Below, piece by piece: positions 27,770 to 37,237 of a DNA stretch of 64,000 nucleotides. Each line of letters starts with the position of its first letter. The first letter of the stretch is position 1. Made by a program: the position numbers and the translations under genes. Source of the DNA: Streptomyces iakyrus (lineage in GTDB: Bacteria; Actinomycetota; Actinomycetes; Streptomycetales; Streptomycetaceae). The notes below the pieces were generated by a model. It did not search any database. It had not been told where the DNA came from and saw only the letters and a program-made list of their open reading frames with translations. The stretch is from the NCBI RefSeq assembly GCF_000717055.1, contig NZ_JNXI01000016.1, positions 186,001-250,000 of the forward strand, written 5' to 3'.

Positions 27770-28526
27770 CCCAGCCTCTCTGCGAGGTACTCCTCCCACG
27801 TCCGCTTCCCCGTCTCGGCTCCGGCCGGCGTCAGGTTCGCCCCCGCCCGGTACGCCCGCCCCGCCTTGCCGGGGATGCGCACCGGCAGCATGGGGCGGCG
27901 CCTGCCGCGCAGGGCGAGGTAGGGGCGGGCCAGGGCGGCGAGGTCGTGGACGTCCGGCCCGGCCAGGTCCGAGACCAGGCCGGACGGGGTGCCGAGGGCC
28001 AGTTCCGCGAGGCGGGCGGCGACCTCGCGCGAGTCGACCGGCTGGAGCCGAAGGCCGCCGGGGACCGCGAACACCGGCAGCTTCGCCATCTTCTCGACCA
28101 TGGTGAACGCGAGGTCGTGGAACTGAGCCGCGCGCAGGGTCGTCCACGGGATGCCCGACCGGCGACGGCCCGCTCCGACTCCAGCTTCGTCCGCATCCAG
28201 GCCAGCGGCACCCGGTCGGCGCCGATGACGGAGATGTAGAGCAGGTGCCGTACGCCGGCCCGGGCAGCGGCGCGTACCAGCGTGCGGGTCGCCTCGTCGT
28301 CGCCCTTGGGGCCGCCCGCCAGGTGCAGCACGGTCTCCGCTCCGTCGACGGCGGCCTCGACGCCCTCGCCCTTCAGCAGGTCGCCGGTGACGTACGCGAT
28401 GCCGTCCGCGGCGGGGCGTGCGCGCCGGGTGAGGATCCGCACGTCGTGGCCGGAGGCGCGCAGCAGCGGGACGACGTGACCGCCCAGGGTGCCCGTGCCG
28501 CCGGTGACCAGGATCGGTGATGACAT
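27766..28526 (-). pseudogene. NmrA/SDR-type NAD(P)-binding protein broken by a frameshift
   Basis: From ATG 28526 one frame reads MSSPILVTGGTGTLGGHVVP with a Rossmann GGTGTLG and continues through DRVPLAWMRTKLESERAVAG. The natural continuation, SGIPWTTLRAAQFHDLAFTM to EEYLAERLG, is in another frame. The switch is at about 28159-28160 and needs one added nucleotide. Intact relatives are NAD(P)H-binding reductases of about 250 residues with an SGxPWTxLR motif in this place. It is either a recent one-base deletion or a sequence error, since both halves look otherwise well conserved. Confidence 0.82.
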
Positions 28527-28629
28527 GACTGCTCCCCAGCTCGTTCGCCGTGTGGTGTCGCCTTTCGCCGGTATGACGTGCGGCGGCACGACGATGTGAC
28601 GCGCTGGGCGCGGGGAACCCCACGACGGC

Positions 28630-29013
28630 TCAGCCGCCGCTGCCGTAAGGCCTCGTGATGATCTCCAGGCGGTGGCCGTCGGGGTCGTCGAAGTAGGTCC
28701 CGCGGCCGCCGTCGTTGTGGTTGATCTCGCCGGGACGGCTGTGGAACGGGTCCGCCCAGTACGTCAGACCGGCTTCCCGGATGCGGCCGAAGATCTCGTC
28801 GAACTCCTCCTCCGAGACGAGGAAGGCATAGTGCTGCGGCGTGATGGCGCCGGGGCTGTCCATGAAGTCGAGGGTCACGCCGTTGGAGATCTCGACCGGG
28901 AGGAACGGGCCGTAGGGCGGACTCACGTCGAGCCCCAGGAGGTCGGCGAGGAACCGGGCCGAGGCGCGCTTGTCGTGGGCGGCGACGATGGTGTGGTTCA
29001 GCTGCACGGTCAT
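28630..29013 (-). CDS. VOC (glyoxalase/bleomycin resistance) family protein
   Basis: ATG 29013 follows GGGGAGG by 6 nt; 127 residues. Two beta-alpha-beta-beta-beta modules are seen, with possible metal ligands His in LNHTIVAAHD, HYAFLVSEEEF and Glu in DGHRLEIITRPYG. The closing motif GTYFDDPDGHRLEIIT is typical of small VOC proteins. The substrate is not predictable; functions range from antibiotic binding to isomerisation. The upstream region carries three 22-bp repeats (29056-29121), suggesting specific regulation. Confidence 0.88.
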   Translation of the reverse strand: MTVQLNHTIVAAHDKRASARFLADLLGLDVSPPYGPFLPVEISNGVTLDFMDSPGAITPQHYAFLVSEEEFDEIFGRIREAGLTYWADPFHSRPGEINHNDGGRGTYFDDPDGHRLEIITRPYGSGG

Positions 29014-29055
29014 GGTGGGCCTCCCCTGACGTACCTGGCGGACCCCCTGGTGCCC

Positions 29056-29121
29056 TCCCCCGCGAGTACCCGCGCACTCCCCCGCGTGTACCCACGCATC
29101 ACCCCACATGTACCCCGCGTG
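29056..29121. repeat. Three tandem 22-bp units upstream of the VOC gene
   Basis: Units at 29056-29077, 29078-29099 and 29100-29121 share a core GTACCC at the same place. The first two match at 19 of 22 positions; the third is weaker. A 22-bp spacing puts each core on the same face of the helix. They lie 43-108 nt upstream of the VOC start, where an activator or repressor could bind. Nothing else explains this stretch. Confidence 0.65.
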
Positions 29122-29143
29122 CGCCCCGTCCTGCATCACGAAC

Positions 29144-29182
29144 GCCCTGAGGGCCCCGGCGCGCGGCCGGGGCCCTCAGGGC
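29144..29182 (-). terminator. Terminator of the alcohol dehydrogenase gene
   Basis: A perfect 17-bp stem (GCCCTGAGGGCCCCGGC at 29144-29160 with its complement at 29166-29182) and a 5-nt loop stand 28 nt beyond the stop of the dehydrogenase gene at 29211. No T tract, as is common in Streptomyces. Confidence 0.8.
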
Positions 29183-29210
29183 TGTCTCACAGGAGTAGGA
29201 GAGTAAAGGG

Positions 29211-30251
29211 TCAGATCGTCGCGGTGTCGATCACGAACCGGTAGCGCACATCGCTGGCCTGGACCCGCTCGTACGCCTCGTTGATCTGGTCACCGCGGAT
29301 CAGCTCGATCTCGGCGCCGAGGCCGTGCTCGGCGCAGAAGTCCAGCATCTCCTGGGTCTCCGCGATACCGCCGATCATGGAACCGGCGAGGGTCTTGCCG
29401 CCGCCGATCACCGAGAAGAGGTTGAGGGAGATCGGCTCCTCGGGGGCGCCGACGTTGGCCAGCGTGCCCTCGGTCTTCAGCAGGGACAGGTAGGCGTTGA
29501 AGTCCAGCGGGGCGGAGACCGTGGACACGATCAGGTCGAACGTGCCGGCCAGCTCTTCGAAGGTCTTCGGGTCGCTGGTGGCGTAGTAGTGGGCCGCGCC
29601 CAGTCGCAGGCCGTCCTCCTGCTTGCGCAGGGACTGCGACAGCACGGTCACCTCGGCGCCGAGGGCGTTGGCGATCTTGACGCCCATGTGGCCGAGGCCG
29701 CCCAGGCCGACGATCGCGACCTTCTTGCCGGGGCCGGCGCCGAAGCGCTTGAGCGGGGAGTACAGGGTGATGCCGGCGCACAGCAGCGGGGCCGCGACGT
29801 CGAGCGACAGGCCGTCGGGGATGCGCACGACGAAGTTCTCGTCGACGACGACGCTGCGCGAGTAGCCGCCGTAGGTGGGCTCGCCGTCGTGGCCGATGCC
29901 GTTGTACGTCGGGACGTTGCCCTTGACGCAGTACTGCTCGCGCCCGGCCTTGCAGTTCTCGCACTCGCGGCAGGAGTCGACCATGCAGCCGACGCCCACG
30001 CGGTCGCCGACGGCGAACTTCGTGACGCCCGGGCCGACCTCGGTGACGACACCGGCTATCTCGTGGCCGGGGACCATCGGGAAGATCGCCTCGCCCCAGC
30101 CCTCCTGGGCCTGGTGGATGTCCGAGTGGCAGATGCCGGCGAACTTGATGTCGATCAGGACGTCGAACTCGCGGACCTCGCGGCGCTCGATGGTGGTGCG
30201 CTCCAGCGGAGCCTTGGGAGCGGGAGCGGCGTACGCAGCAACAGTGGTCAT
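29211..30251 (-). CDS. Zinc-dependent NAD(P) alcohol dehydrogenase
   Basis: ATG 30251 follows AGGAG by about 10 nt; 346 residues. It is a cinnamyl-alcohol/YahK-type medium-chain dehydrogenase. The catalytic zinc site is Cys41 (AGICHSDIH) with His63-Glu64 (PGHEIAG). The structural zinc site has Cys94, 97, 100 and 108. The dinucleotide loop is GLGGLGHMG. It oxidises alcohols or reduces aldehydes in the cytosol; the substrate is unknown. It is divergent from an XRE-type regulator, and the 180-nt gap holds repeated TGCGTAC sites, so its expression is probably under that regulator. Confidence 0.92.
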   Translation of the reverse strand: MTTVAAYAAPAPKAPLERTTIERREVREFDVLIDIKFAGICHSDIHQAQEGWGEAIFPMVPGHEIAGVVTEVGPGVTKFAVGDRVGVGCMVDSCRECENCKAGREQYCVKGNVPTYNGIGHDGEPTYGGYSRSVVVDENFVVRIPDGLSLDVAAPLLCAGITLYSPLKRFGAGPGKKVAIVGLGGLGHMGVKIANALGAEVTVLSQSLRKQEDGLRLGAAHYYATSDPKTFEELAGTFDLIVSTVSAPLDFNAYLSLLKTEGTLANVGAPEEPISLNLFSVIGGGKTLAGSMIGGIAETQEMLDFCAEHGLGAEIELIRGDQINEAYERVQASDVRYRFVIDTATI

Positions 30252-30360
30252 GCCGGGGGTTCTCCTAGCGGGGTTGTGTGCCCGGCTGCCTTCTGGATCT
30301 TCTGACCGGGCACGATCACCAGCGTGCCCGGTCCGCGAGTGTCCACCCAGACCACGCTTT

Positions 30361-30412
30361 TGCGTACGCACACGGTGCGTACCACTGGCGGGGTCAGGCT
30401 CGTGTGCGTACG
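30361..30412. promoter_or_regulatory. Three TGCGTAC sites between the divergent dehydrogenase and XRE genes
   Basis: TGCGTAC occurs at 30361, 30376 and 30405; the first lies within the perfect palindrome TGCGTACGCA (30361-30370). The spacing is 15 and 29 nt. They lie 20-71 nt upstream of the regulator's ATG and 110 nt or more upstream of the dehydrogenase. Likely operator sites for the adjacent regulator; no binding is proven. Confidence 0.55.
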
Positions 30413-30431
30413 ACCGTGAATACTGGACGGC

Positions 30432-31346
30432 ATGGACGAACAGCCCGAACCCGCACAGACGGCCGGCGGCGGCCTGGACCGGCGCGCCGAGCTCAGCGAG
30501 TTCCTGCGCACCCGGCGGGCCCGGCTGAAGCCCGAGGACGTCGGGCTGCCCGACTTCGGGCGGCGCCGGGTGCCCGGGCTGCGCCGCGAGGAGCTGGCGC
30601 AGCTGGCCGGGGTGTCCGTGGCGTACTACACGCGGCTGGAGCAGGGCAACGGCCGCAACGTCTCGGCGGAGGTGCTGGACGCGATCGCGCGCGCCCTGCG
30701 GCTGAGCGACGCCGAGCACGCGCACCTGATGCATCTGGCGAAGCCGAAGCAGCACAAGAAGAAGCCGGCGGCCCGCAGCCAGCAGGTGCGGCCGGCGCTG
30801 CGGCATCTGCTGGACTCGATCGAGAGTGTCCCGGCGTACGTCGTGGGGCGCCGCTCGCACGTCCTGGCCTGGAACCGGATGGCCGCGGCCCTCTTCGGCG
30901 ACTGGGCGGAGCTGCCGGCCCAGGAGCGGAACTGGGCGCGGATGGTGTTCCTGCGGCCCGAGTACCGCGAGCTGTTCGTCGAATGGGAGCAGAAGGCGGC
31001 CGACATCGTCGGCTACCTGCGCATGGACGCGGGCTGCCACCCGGACGACCCGCAACTGTCCGCGCTGGTGGGTGAGCTGTCGGTGAAGAGCGAGGAGTTC
31101 CGCCGCCTGTGGGCCGCCCACGACGTCAAGGAGAAGAGCTACGGCGTCAAGCGCATGCGCCATCCCCTGGTCGGCGACCTGACCTTGTCCTTCGAGACGT
31201 TCCGCCTCGTCGACGACGGCGAGCAGTCCCTGATCACGTATCACGCGGAACCGGGCACCCCGTCGGCGGAGGCGCTGCGCCTGCTGGCGAGCTGGGGGGC
31301 GGACGCGACCCGCTCCGGCTCGATTGCGTCGGCGCCGTCGGACTGA
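30432..31346 (+). CDS. XRE family regulator with MmyB-like ligand domain
   Basis: The 304-residue protein starts at ATG 30432. Residues about 20-85 are an XRE helix-turn-helix with the very typical [20 protein letters not shown], then [10 protein letters not shown]. The rest (about 110-285) is the MmyB-like PAS-type domain, which binds lipid-like ligands in relatives ([35 protein letters not shown]). Such genes often sit beside the oxidoreductase they control, as here with the divergent alcohol dehydrogenase. Confidence 0.92.
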   Translation: MDEQPEPAQTAGGGLDRRAELSEFLRTRRARLKPEDVGLPDFGRRRVPGLRREELAQLAGVSVAYYTRLEQGNGRNVSAEVLDAIARALRLSDAEHAHLMHLAKPKQHKKKPAARSQQVRPALRHLLDSIESVPAYVVGRRSHVLAWNRMAAALFGDWAELPAQERNWARMVFLRPEYRELFVEWEQKAADIVGYLRMDAGCHPDDPQLSALVGELSVKSEEFRRLWAAHDVKEKSYGVKRMRHPLVGDLTLSFETFRLVDDGEQSLITYHAEPGTPSAEALRLLASWGADATRSGSIASAPSD

Positions 31347-31354
31347 CGCGGCAG

Positions 31355-31384
31355 GCCCGCCGGGAGCCGAAGCTCCCGACGGGC
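31355..31384. terminator. Shared hairpin between the XRE and protease genes
   Basis: GCCCGCCGGGAGC (31355-31367) pairs with GCTCCCGACGGGC (31372-31384) around a CGAA loop with one mismatch. It is placed between two converging genes and can end both transcripts. Confidence 0.7.
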
Positions 31385-31424
31385 CCGTCGACGTGCCTGT
31401 GCTACTGCTTGTCTGGCACGCGGT

Positions 31425-34400
31425 CTACTTGCCGAAGTACGCGTTGTAGATCGAGATCGTCGACTTGTTGCCCTTCTTGTCGGCGATCTTGGCGTGGAAG
31501 GAGATGGCCTTCCCCTTCGCCGGGTTCTTGACGCTCACCTTGCCGTCCTTGACGGTGAGCTTCTTCCAGGTCTTGCCGTAGTCGTACGACGCGTACACCG
31601 ACAGCGACTTCAGGTTGCTGCCCTTGGCCGCGCCCTCGACGATGACCGGGATCTTGACGGTCTTGTCGGCCGGGGCCTTGCTGTCCAGACCCGTGGCCGC
31701 GAGGAAGCGGGCGGTGGAGACGGGCAGCTTCACGGGCCCGTCACCGGACGGCTTCTTGGAACGGAACGTGAAGCCGGCGTCGATGCGGGTGGAGGCCGCC
31801 GCGACCTTGACGCTGCGCTTGACCGACGTCGTCAGCTTGTACTCGGCGTCGCCGGACGGGACCTTGAACTCCTCTCCGAACAACGGGTCGGTGTTGGAGC
31901 CGATCTTGGTGCCGTTGCGGTAGAGATTCGTGGCGACGGACGTGTAGTCGGAGGAGCCTGCGTGGCCGGCGCCGTCGGCGAACAGCGGCAGCGAGCCGTA
32001 GAGGGCGTTGCTCCTGCGGAAGACGCCGAAGTCGCCGTTCAGGCGCGGGCCGAACACCGCCGTGTTGAAGGTCTCCGTGTACTTCTGGCCGGCCTTGTAC
32101 GTCTTCGGGTCGATCGTGTAGCCGGCCTCGGGGATCGGGTCGCCGTTCGCGTCCGTGCCCTTGTACTGCGTGAAGTCGAACGCCCACTGGATCTTGTCCG
32201 AGGTCGACAGGTACATCGTGCGGGTGCTCGGCAGCTTCTGCTGCACAGGGACAGCGAAGAACTGGGTCTCGGGAAGCAGGCCAAGGGTGAACAGGTCGCC
32301 GGTCTTGCCGGACGCGGCCGCACCCATGTTGTGCTTCACCGTGGCGAGTTCACTCGCCTTGAAGTGCCGGACCTTGTCGCCCTGGATCTTCTTGACCTTG
32401 GCGGAGGTGGCGACGTCGTACTCGGCGTTGTCACCCTTGGTCCACTGCCCGCTCCAGTTCTGGGTCAGCCCGGAGACCTCCGGTCCCAGATGGGCCATCC
32501 GCAGGTCGGCGAACGAGTTGGCACCGACCCCGAAACCCGTGCCCGCCTGCTCGTAGGAGTAGTCGATCATCGCGGACAGCGGCTTGGCCTGTGCGTCCGG
32601 GACCCTGATGTCGGCCGGCTTGGCCGTGCGGGCGTCGATGGTCACCGTGGTGTTCTTGGTGACGGCCAGCTTCGGCTGGACCAGCCAGTCGAGACCGCCC
32701 GCGAACGACTCCGCGTCCTCGGCGATCAGGCCGTTCAGCACATACGTGCCCGCGGGAAGGCGCAGAGTGACGGAGCCCGACGGCGCATCCGGCACCGTGT
32801 AGTAGCGCTCCTTCCCCAGGCCCGCGTAGCCCGCGATCTCGGTGCTGTAGCCGGGCGTCGGCTTGCCGTCCCTGCCGATGTGCTTGACGGTGACGTCGTA
32901 CGACTCGATCTCCCGCTGCACCGCCGCCGCCGTGCGGACGGTCTGGCCGCCGCCCGTGGCCGTCACGTACGCCGAGTACGCGCCGTCGACCGTGCCGCCC
33001 AGCTTGGTGTTGACGGTGAACGGCACGGAGGCCTTGCCGCCGGCCGGGACCGTCACCGAGGTGGCGCCGAGTGTGAAGAAGCCGGCCGGGGCGGCCTGGC
33101 CCTTCGGGTTGGTGGCCGTCGACGCCAGCTTCAGCGTGACGTCCTTCGTCCCGAGGTTGCGGTACGTCAGCTCCTTGGTGACCGGCTTGTCGTCGGTGTG
33201 CGGCCACTGCTGCACGCCGAAGCTCACCGAGGCCGGCTCGGCGATCACGGTCTGCTTGATGGCCTGGTCGACCTGGATGCGGCCCGAACCCTGCTGGAAC
33301 GGGGTGTACTTGCCGCCCTTGGTGGAGCCGGTGAGGGCGCCCTTCAGGCGGTCGCCCGTCCAGTCCGGGTGCTGCTGCTTGAGGATCGCCGCCGCGCCCG
33401 CGACATGCGGGGTCGCCATCGACGTACCGGAGATCGACATGTAGCCGGCCGGCTTCTCGCCGACCTCCTGGGCTATCTGGTTGCCCGGGGCGGAGGCCGC
33501 CGTGATGTCCACGCCGGGCGCGGTGACGTCGGGCTTGAGGGCGCCGTCCATGCCGGGGCCGCGGCTGGAGAAGTCGGCGAGCTTGTCCTTGTCGTCGACC
33601 GCGCCGACGGTGAGGGCCGCGGCGGCGCTGCCCGGGGAGCCGATGGTCTGCTCGCCGAAGTCGCCCTCGTTGCCGGCCGCGATGGCGAACAGGACGCCCT
33701 TCTCGTCGGACAGCTTGTTCACCGCCGCTTCCAGCGGGTCGATCGCGGGCGTGTCGCCGCCGCCCAGACTCATGTTGACGACGTCGGCGCCCTCGGCGAC
33801 GGCCCACTCCATGCCGGCGAGGATCTCGGAGTCGCTGCCGAATCCGCCGTCGTCGAGGACCTTGCCGTTGAGGATCTTCGCACCGGGCGCGACGCCCTTG
33901 TACTTCCCGCCGGACTTCTTGCCGGTGCCCGCCGCGATGGAGGCGACGTGCGTGCCGTGGCCGACCTTGTCGGTGGCGTCGGGCGAGGTGGTGAAGTTCT
34001 TGGCGCCGACCACCTGACCCTTGAGGTCGTCGTGGGTGGCGTCCACGCCGGTGTCCAGGACGGCGATCTTGACGCCCTTGCCGTCGTAGCCGGCCGCCCA
34101 CGCCTTGGGGGTGCCGATCTGGGGGACGGACTTGTCGAGGCTGGCCTTGCGGACGCCGTCGAGCCAGACGTGCGCGATGCCGGAGGCGGTCTTCTCGCCG
34201 TTGGTGACGGCGTCCCAGAGCTCGGGCGTCTCCGCCTGGGGAGTCTGCACCGCGTCCGCGTTCACGGACTTCAGCGTGTGGCGCAGGGTGCCGGCCTCGC
34301 GGACGTCGGCCTTGGTGGACGCGGCGCTGCCCCGGTAGCCGACGATGACCTTCAGGCCCTTCTTCTGGGCCTTCCGGGTCGTGGACTTGTTGAGCTCGGT

Positions 34401-34739
34401 GACGTCGAAGAGCCGCTGGTCGAGCTTGCCGGTGGCGACCAGGCGGGCCGCGTCGACCGGGATGACGAGGGTGTGGCCGTCGACCTTGCGGATCTGGACG
34501 GGCACGTTCTCGCGGCCCTTGGCGCGCTCCAGGCCGATGACACGGCCCTTGGCGTCCAGGACGACGCGGTCGCCGGTGATCAGTGTGACGCGGTGCTTGG
34601 CGGTAAGAGACGCCGGCTTGGCGGACGCCGCCGCCTGCTCGCCGTTGGCCGACGCCGGGCTGGTCATACCCGCCGCCAGGGCCACGGCCGCCGCTGTCGC
34701 GACCGTAGCCGCGCACGCCCTTTTCACTTGTCTGCGCAA
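31425..34739 (-). CDS. Secreted subtilisin-like (S8) serine protease
   Basis: The start is TTG 34739, which has GGGGGA 4-5 nt upstream; 1104 residues. A signal peptide (about 1-31) is followed by a propeptide. The S8 catalytic domain spans about 205-460, with Asp229 (AVLDTGVD), His261 (GHGTHV), oxyanion Asn357 (AAGNEGD) and Ser440 (SGTSMATPH), all present. Beyond it are Fn3- and beta-sandwich-like regions of about 600 residues. There is no anchor, so it is released outside the cell and probably digests proteins during nutrient recycling or development. The 195-nt upstream gap has two repeat structures that may regulate it. Confidence 0.93.
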   Translation of the reverse strand: MRRQVKRACAATVATAAAVALAAGMTSPASANGEQAAASAKPASLTAKHRVTLITGDRVVLDAKGRVIGLERAKGRENVPVQIRKVDGHTLVIPVDAARLVATGKLDQRLFDVTELNKSTTRKAQKKGLKVIVGYRGSAASTKADVREAGTLRHTLKSVNADAVQTPQAETPELWDAVTNGEKTASGIAHVWLDGVRKASLDKSVPQIGTPKAWAAGYDGKGVKIAVLDTGVDATHDDLKGQVVGAKNFTTSPDATDKVGHGTHVASIAAGTGKKSGGKYKGVAPGAKILNGKVLDDGGFGSDSEILAGMEWAVAEGADVVNMSLGGGDTPAIDPLEAAVNKLSDEKGVLFAIAAGNEGDFGEQTIGSPGSAAAALTVGAVDDKDKLADFSSRGPGMDGALKPDVTAPGVDITAASAPGNQIAQEVGEKPAGYMSISGTSMATPHVAGAAAILKQQHPDWTGDRLKGALTGSTKGGKYTPFQQGSGRIQVDQAIKQTVIAEPASVSFGVQQWPHTDDKPVTKELTYRNLGTKDVTLKLASTATNPKGQAAPAGFFTLGATSVTVPAGGKASVPFTVNTKLGGTVDGAYSAYVTATGGGQTVRTAAAVQREIESYDVTVKHIGRDGKPTPGYSTEIAGYAGLGKERYYTVPDAPSGSVTLRLPAGTYVLNGLIAEDAESFAGGLDWLVQPKLAVTKNTTVTIDARTAKPADIRVPDAQAKPLSAMIDYSYEQAGTGFGVGANSFADLRMAHLGPEVSGLTQNWSGQWTKGDNAEYDVATSAKVKKIQGDKVRHFKASELATVKHNMGAAASGKTGDLFTLGLLPETQFFAVPVQQKLPSTRTMYLSTSDKIQWAFDFTQYKGTDANGDPIPEAGYTIDPKTYKAGQKYTETFNTAVFGPRLNGDFGVFRRSNALYGSLPLFADGAGHAGSSDYTSVATNLYRNGTKIGSNTDPLFGEEFKVPSGDAEYKLTTSVKRSVKVAAASTRIDAGFTFRSKKPSGDGPVKLPVSTARFLAATGLDSKAPADKTVKIPVIVEGAAKGSNLKSLSVYASYDYGKTWKKLTVKDGKVSVKNPAKGKAISFHAKIADKKGNKSTISIYNAYFGK

Positions 34740-34759
34740 GTTTCCCCCTTGCAGAAGAA

Positions 34760-34784
34760 CCGGGTGAATTCCCCGTTCACCCGG
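34760..34784. promoter_or_regulatory. 9-bp inverted repeat in the protease leader
   Basis: CCGGGTGAA (34760-34768) and TTCACCCGG (34776-34784) with a 7-nt spacer lie 21-45 nt upstream of the protease TTG. It could be an operator, or a leader hairpin in the RNA. Confidence 0.45.
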
Positions 34785-34895
34785 CCGGGGGTGGTCTCGT
34801 ACGCATGGCCGTACACCCCCCGGAACAGGAAGTATGCCGAGGGGTGATCAGGTGCTCAATAGATGAGAAGGAGGTAAGAAATCCGTCGGCCGACT

Positions 34896-34924
34896 GTTAC
34901 ACGGCCGTCGGAACTCCGTTACAC
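34896..34924. repeat. Direct repeat GTTACAC, 22-bp period, upstream of the protease
   Basis: GTTACAC stands at 34896-34902 and 34918-34924, two helical turns apart, in the gap between the ABC ATPase stop and the protease start. The lower GC of this stretch suggests a regulatory region. Confidence 0.4.
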
Positions 34925-34934
34925 GTCGGCGGGA

Positions 34935-35618
34935 TTACGCACGCGTGTTCTCCTTTACGCTGATCCGGCCCTCGCGGATCGTCGCCAGGCGCGGGGCCTT
35001 CCGCGCAATCACCGAGTCATGGGTGACCATCACGAAGGTGAGACCGAGTTCCTCCCACATGCGTTCGAGGACGTCCATGATCTCGTCGCGCATCGATTCG
35101 TCGAGATTTCCGGTGGGTTCGTCCGCGAGGAGCACCTTCGGCTGTTTCACTAGGGCCCGGGCGATGGCCACGCGTTGCTGCTGACCGCCGGACATCTCGC
35201 CGGGCAGATGCGCGCGGCGCTCGCCGAGGCCGACCGACTTCAGTGCCTCGGCGGCCTGTTCGCGTCGCTGTTTCGGCTTCATGCCGAGGGGGACGAGGGC
35301 GGTCTCCACGTTTTCCTGCGCGGTGAGCGTCGGGATGAGGTTGAAGGCCTGGAAGACGAAGCCGATGCTCTCGCTTCTCACCCGGGTCAGTCTCGCCTCC
35401 GGCAGTGCGGCGAGGTCGGTGCCGTCGAGGACGATCTCGCCGGAGGTGGGCCGGTCGAGGCCGCCGAGCATCTGGAGCAGCGTGGACTTTCCACCGCCGG
35501 TGGGGCCCTGGATGACCAGACGGTCGCCGTCGGGAATGGTGAGGTCGATGCCGTCGAGGGCATGGACGGTGTCTTTGGCTCGGGTGTAGTGCTTGGTGAC
35601 GGCTCTTAGTTCGTACAT
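34935..35618 (-). CDS. MacB/LolD-type ABC transporter ATP-binding protein
   Basis: The 227-residue protein starts at ATG 35618. Walker A GPTGGGKSTLL is near residue 38, the signature MSGGQQQRVAIARAL near 142, and Walker B VLLADEPTGNLD near 164, with the LxxTVMVTHD switch region as TFVMVTHDS. The subfamily (MacB/LolD/FtsE) works with FtsX-like permeases in export or in mechanotransmission across the envelope rather than import. The permease gene lies 104 nt upstream on the same strand. The substrate is unknown. Confidence 0.93.
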   Translation of the reverse strand: MYELRAVTKHYTRAKDTVHALDGIDLTIPDGDRLVIQGPTGGGKSTLLQMLGGLDRPTSGEIVLDGTDLAALPEARLTRVRSESIGFVFQAFNLIPTLTAQENVETALVPLGMKPKQRREQAAEALKSVGLGERRAHLPGEMSGGQQQRVAIARALVKQPKVLLADEPTGNLDESMRDEIMDVLERMWEELGLTFVMVTHDSVIARKAPRLATIREGRISVKENTRA

Positions 35619-35722
35619 GACTCGGGCTCCTTGGATCGTCTTCGGGTGCGGACCGTGGGGGGCTGGTCGCGCTCACACGGCGGTGCCGCATATCGACACA
35701 GCCCCGCGCCCCTGAAGGGCCA

Positions 35723-37168
35723 CTACGCGACTCGGCGCAGTGCATCCGCTGGTCGGAGTCGCGAAGCCCGCCAGCCTCCGAAAGCACCGGCGATCAGCCC
35801 GCCCGCAACGGCGAGCCCCACCGCGAGCGCGATCGTCGTCAGGCCGACCGGAGCGGTGAGGGCGACGTCGAGGGTCCTGCCCGCCGCCTCACGGCCCGGG
35901 CCCCCGAAACCGCCTCGCAAGCCCTCGCCGCCGCCCCCGCCCAACTGCGCCTGCAACGTGGGACTCACGGCCGTCACGGCGTACGCCCCCGCCAGCCCCA
36001 GCGCGATGCCCAGCGCACCGCCCACCAGGCCGTTGACCACCGCCTCCCCGACCACTTGCCGCGTCACCCGGCCCGACTTCCAGCCCAGTGCCTTGAGCGT
36101 GCCGAACTCGCGGACCCGGCGGGAGACCGCCGAGGACGTCAGCAGCCCCGCCACCAGGAACGCGGCGGCGAGCACCACGATCGACAGCCACTTACCGACG
36201 CTCGCGGCGAGGGAGGAGGCCGTGGACAGGGAGCCGGAGACGGTGTCGGCGAGGTCGGCGGAGGTGGTGACCGTGGTGCCCGGAACGTCCTTCCGGATCT
36301 CCGACTTGACGCTGTCGATCCGCTGCGAGTCGGTGGCCTTGACGTAGATGGTGGTGACCTTGTCCTTGGCGCCGGCCAGGGTCTGGGCCTGCTTCAGCGG
36401 GACGTAGAGGTCGGCGGCCGCGTCCCCGCTGTCGGCCGTGGCGATGCCGACCACCTTGAACCCGGTGCCCTTGACCGTGACCGTGGAGCCGGTCTTGAGC
36501 TTCTTCTCCTTGGCGTACGCCGCATCCGCCACAGCGACCTTGGCGTCCGTCTCGCTCCTCGTGAACGAACGGCCGCTGGTGATCTTCGAGGAGGTCAGCG
36601 GGCCGAGGGCCGGCTTGGTGACGTCGGTGCCGTAGACGGAGTAGCTGTTGACGTCGAAGTCGGCGCCGCCGCCCTCGACCCGGCCCTGCGGTGAGGGCTG
36701 GGCCCCGCCCCGGCCGAAGCCCTGCCCTCCGCCGCCCTCACCCTGCTCGAACCGGCCCCGGGTGAACGCGCCGCTGACCTTGACGACTTCGAGGCTCAGC
36801 CCGCCCACCGCGTCCGCGACGCCGCTCTGCGCGTCGACCCTGCCCACGGTCGAACCGGCGAGGGTCTGGAAGCCGCGCACCATGACCCGGTCGCTGCTCT
36901 GCTCGCCGCCCGACCCGTCGTCCTGGGCGTCGAAGCGGAAGCGCGGCCGCTGTGCGTCGCTCCCGGCCGGTGCCGCGGCCTTGGTGACGGTCATGTCCGT
37001 GCCCAGCCCGTACAGCGACTGGAGCACCCCTTCCTGCGCCCGGCCCATACCGGCGGACACGGACGAGACGACGATGACCAGCGCGATGCCCAGCGCCAGT
37101 CCGGAGGCGACGACGAGGGCCGCCTTTCTGCGGCGGCGCAGCTCGCGCCTCAGATAGGTGAAGAACAT
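35723..37168 (-). CDS. FtsX/MacB-like ABC transporter permease
   Basis: The 481-residue protein starts at ATG 37168. One membrane helix (about 17-40) is followed by a large extracellular domain (about 40-315) with a Gly/Arg/Gln-rich low-complexity stretch (EQGEGGGGQGFGRGG), then three C-terminal helices in FtsX layout (VLAAAFLVAGLLTSSAVSRR, LVGGALGIALGLAGAYAV and another). It forms a pair with the ATPase encoded downstream. Such pairs export peptides or act on envelope proteins. Confidence 0.9.
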   Translation of the reverse strand: MFFTYLRRELRRRRKAALVVASGLALGIALVIVVSSVSAGMGRAQEGVLQSLYGLGTDMTVTKAAAPAGSDAQRPRFRFDAQDDGSGGEQSSDRVMVRGFQTLAGSTVGRVDAQSGVADAVGGLSLEVVKVSGAFTRGRFEQGEGGGGQGFGRGGAQPSPQGRVEGGGADFDVNSYSVYGTDVTKPALGPLTSSKITSGRSFTRSETDAKVAVADAAYAKEKKLKTGSTVTVKGTGFKVVGIATADSGDAAADLYVPLKQAQTLAGAKDKVTTIYVKATDSQRIDSVKSEIRKDVPGTTVTTSADLADTVSGSLSTASSLAASVGKWLSIVVLAAAFLVAGLLTSSAVSRRVREFGTLKALGWKSGRVTRQVVGEAVVNGLVGGALGIALGLAGAYAVTAVSPTLQAQLGGGGGEGLRGGFGGPGREAAGRTLDVALTAPVGLTTIALAVGLAVAGGLIAGAFGGWRASRLRPADALRRVA

Positions 37169-37237
37169 GGCTGCAAGCTAGGGACGGTCTGTGATGAGGA
37201 CTTGAGCCGTGCCTAAGAGGTGGATGAGAAGAGACGA

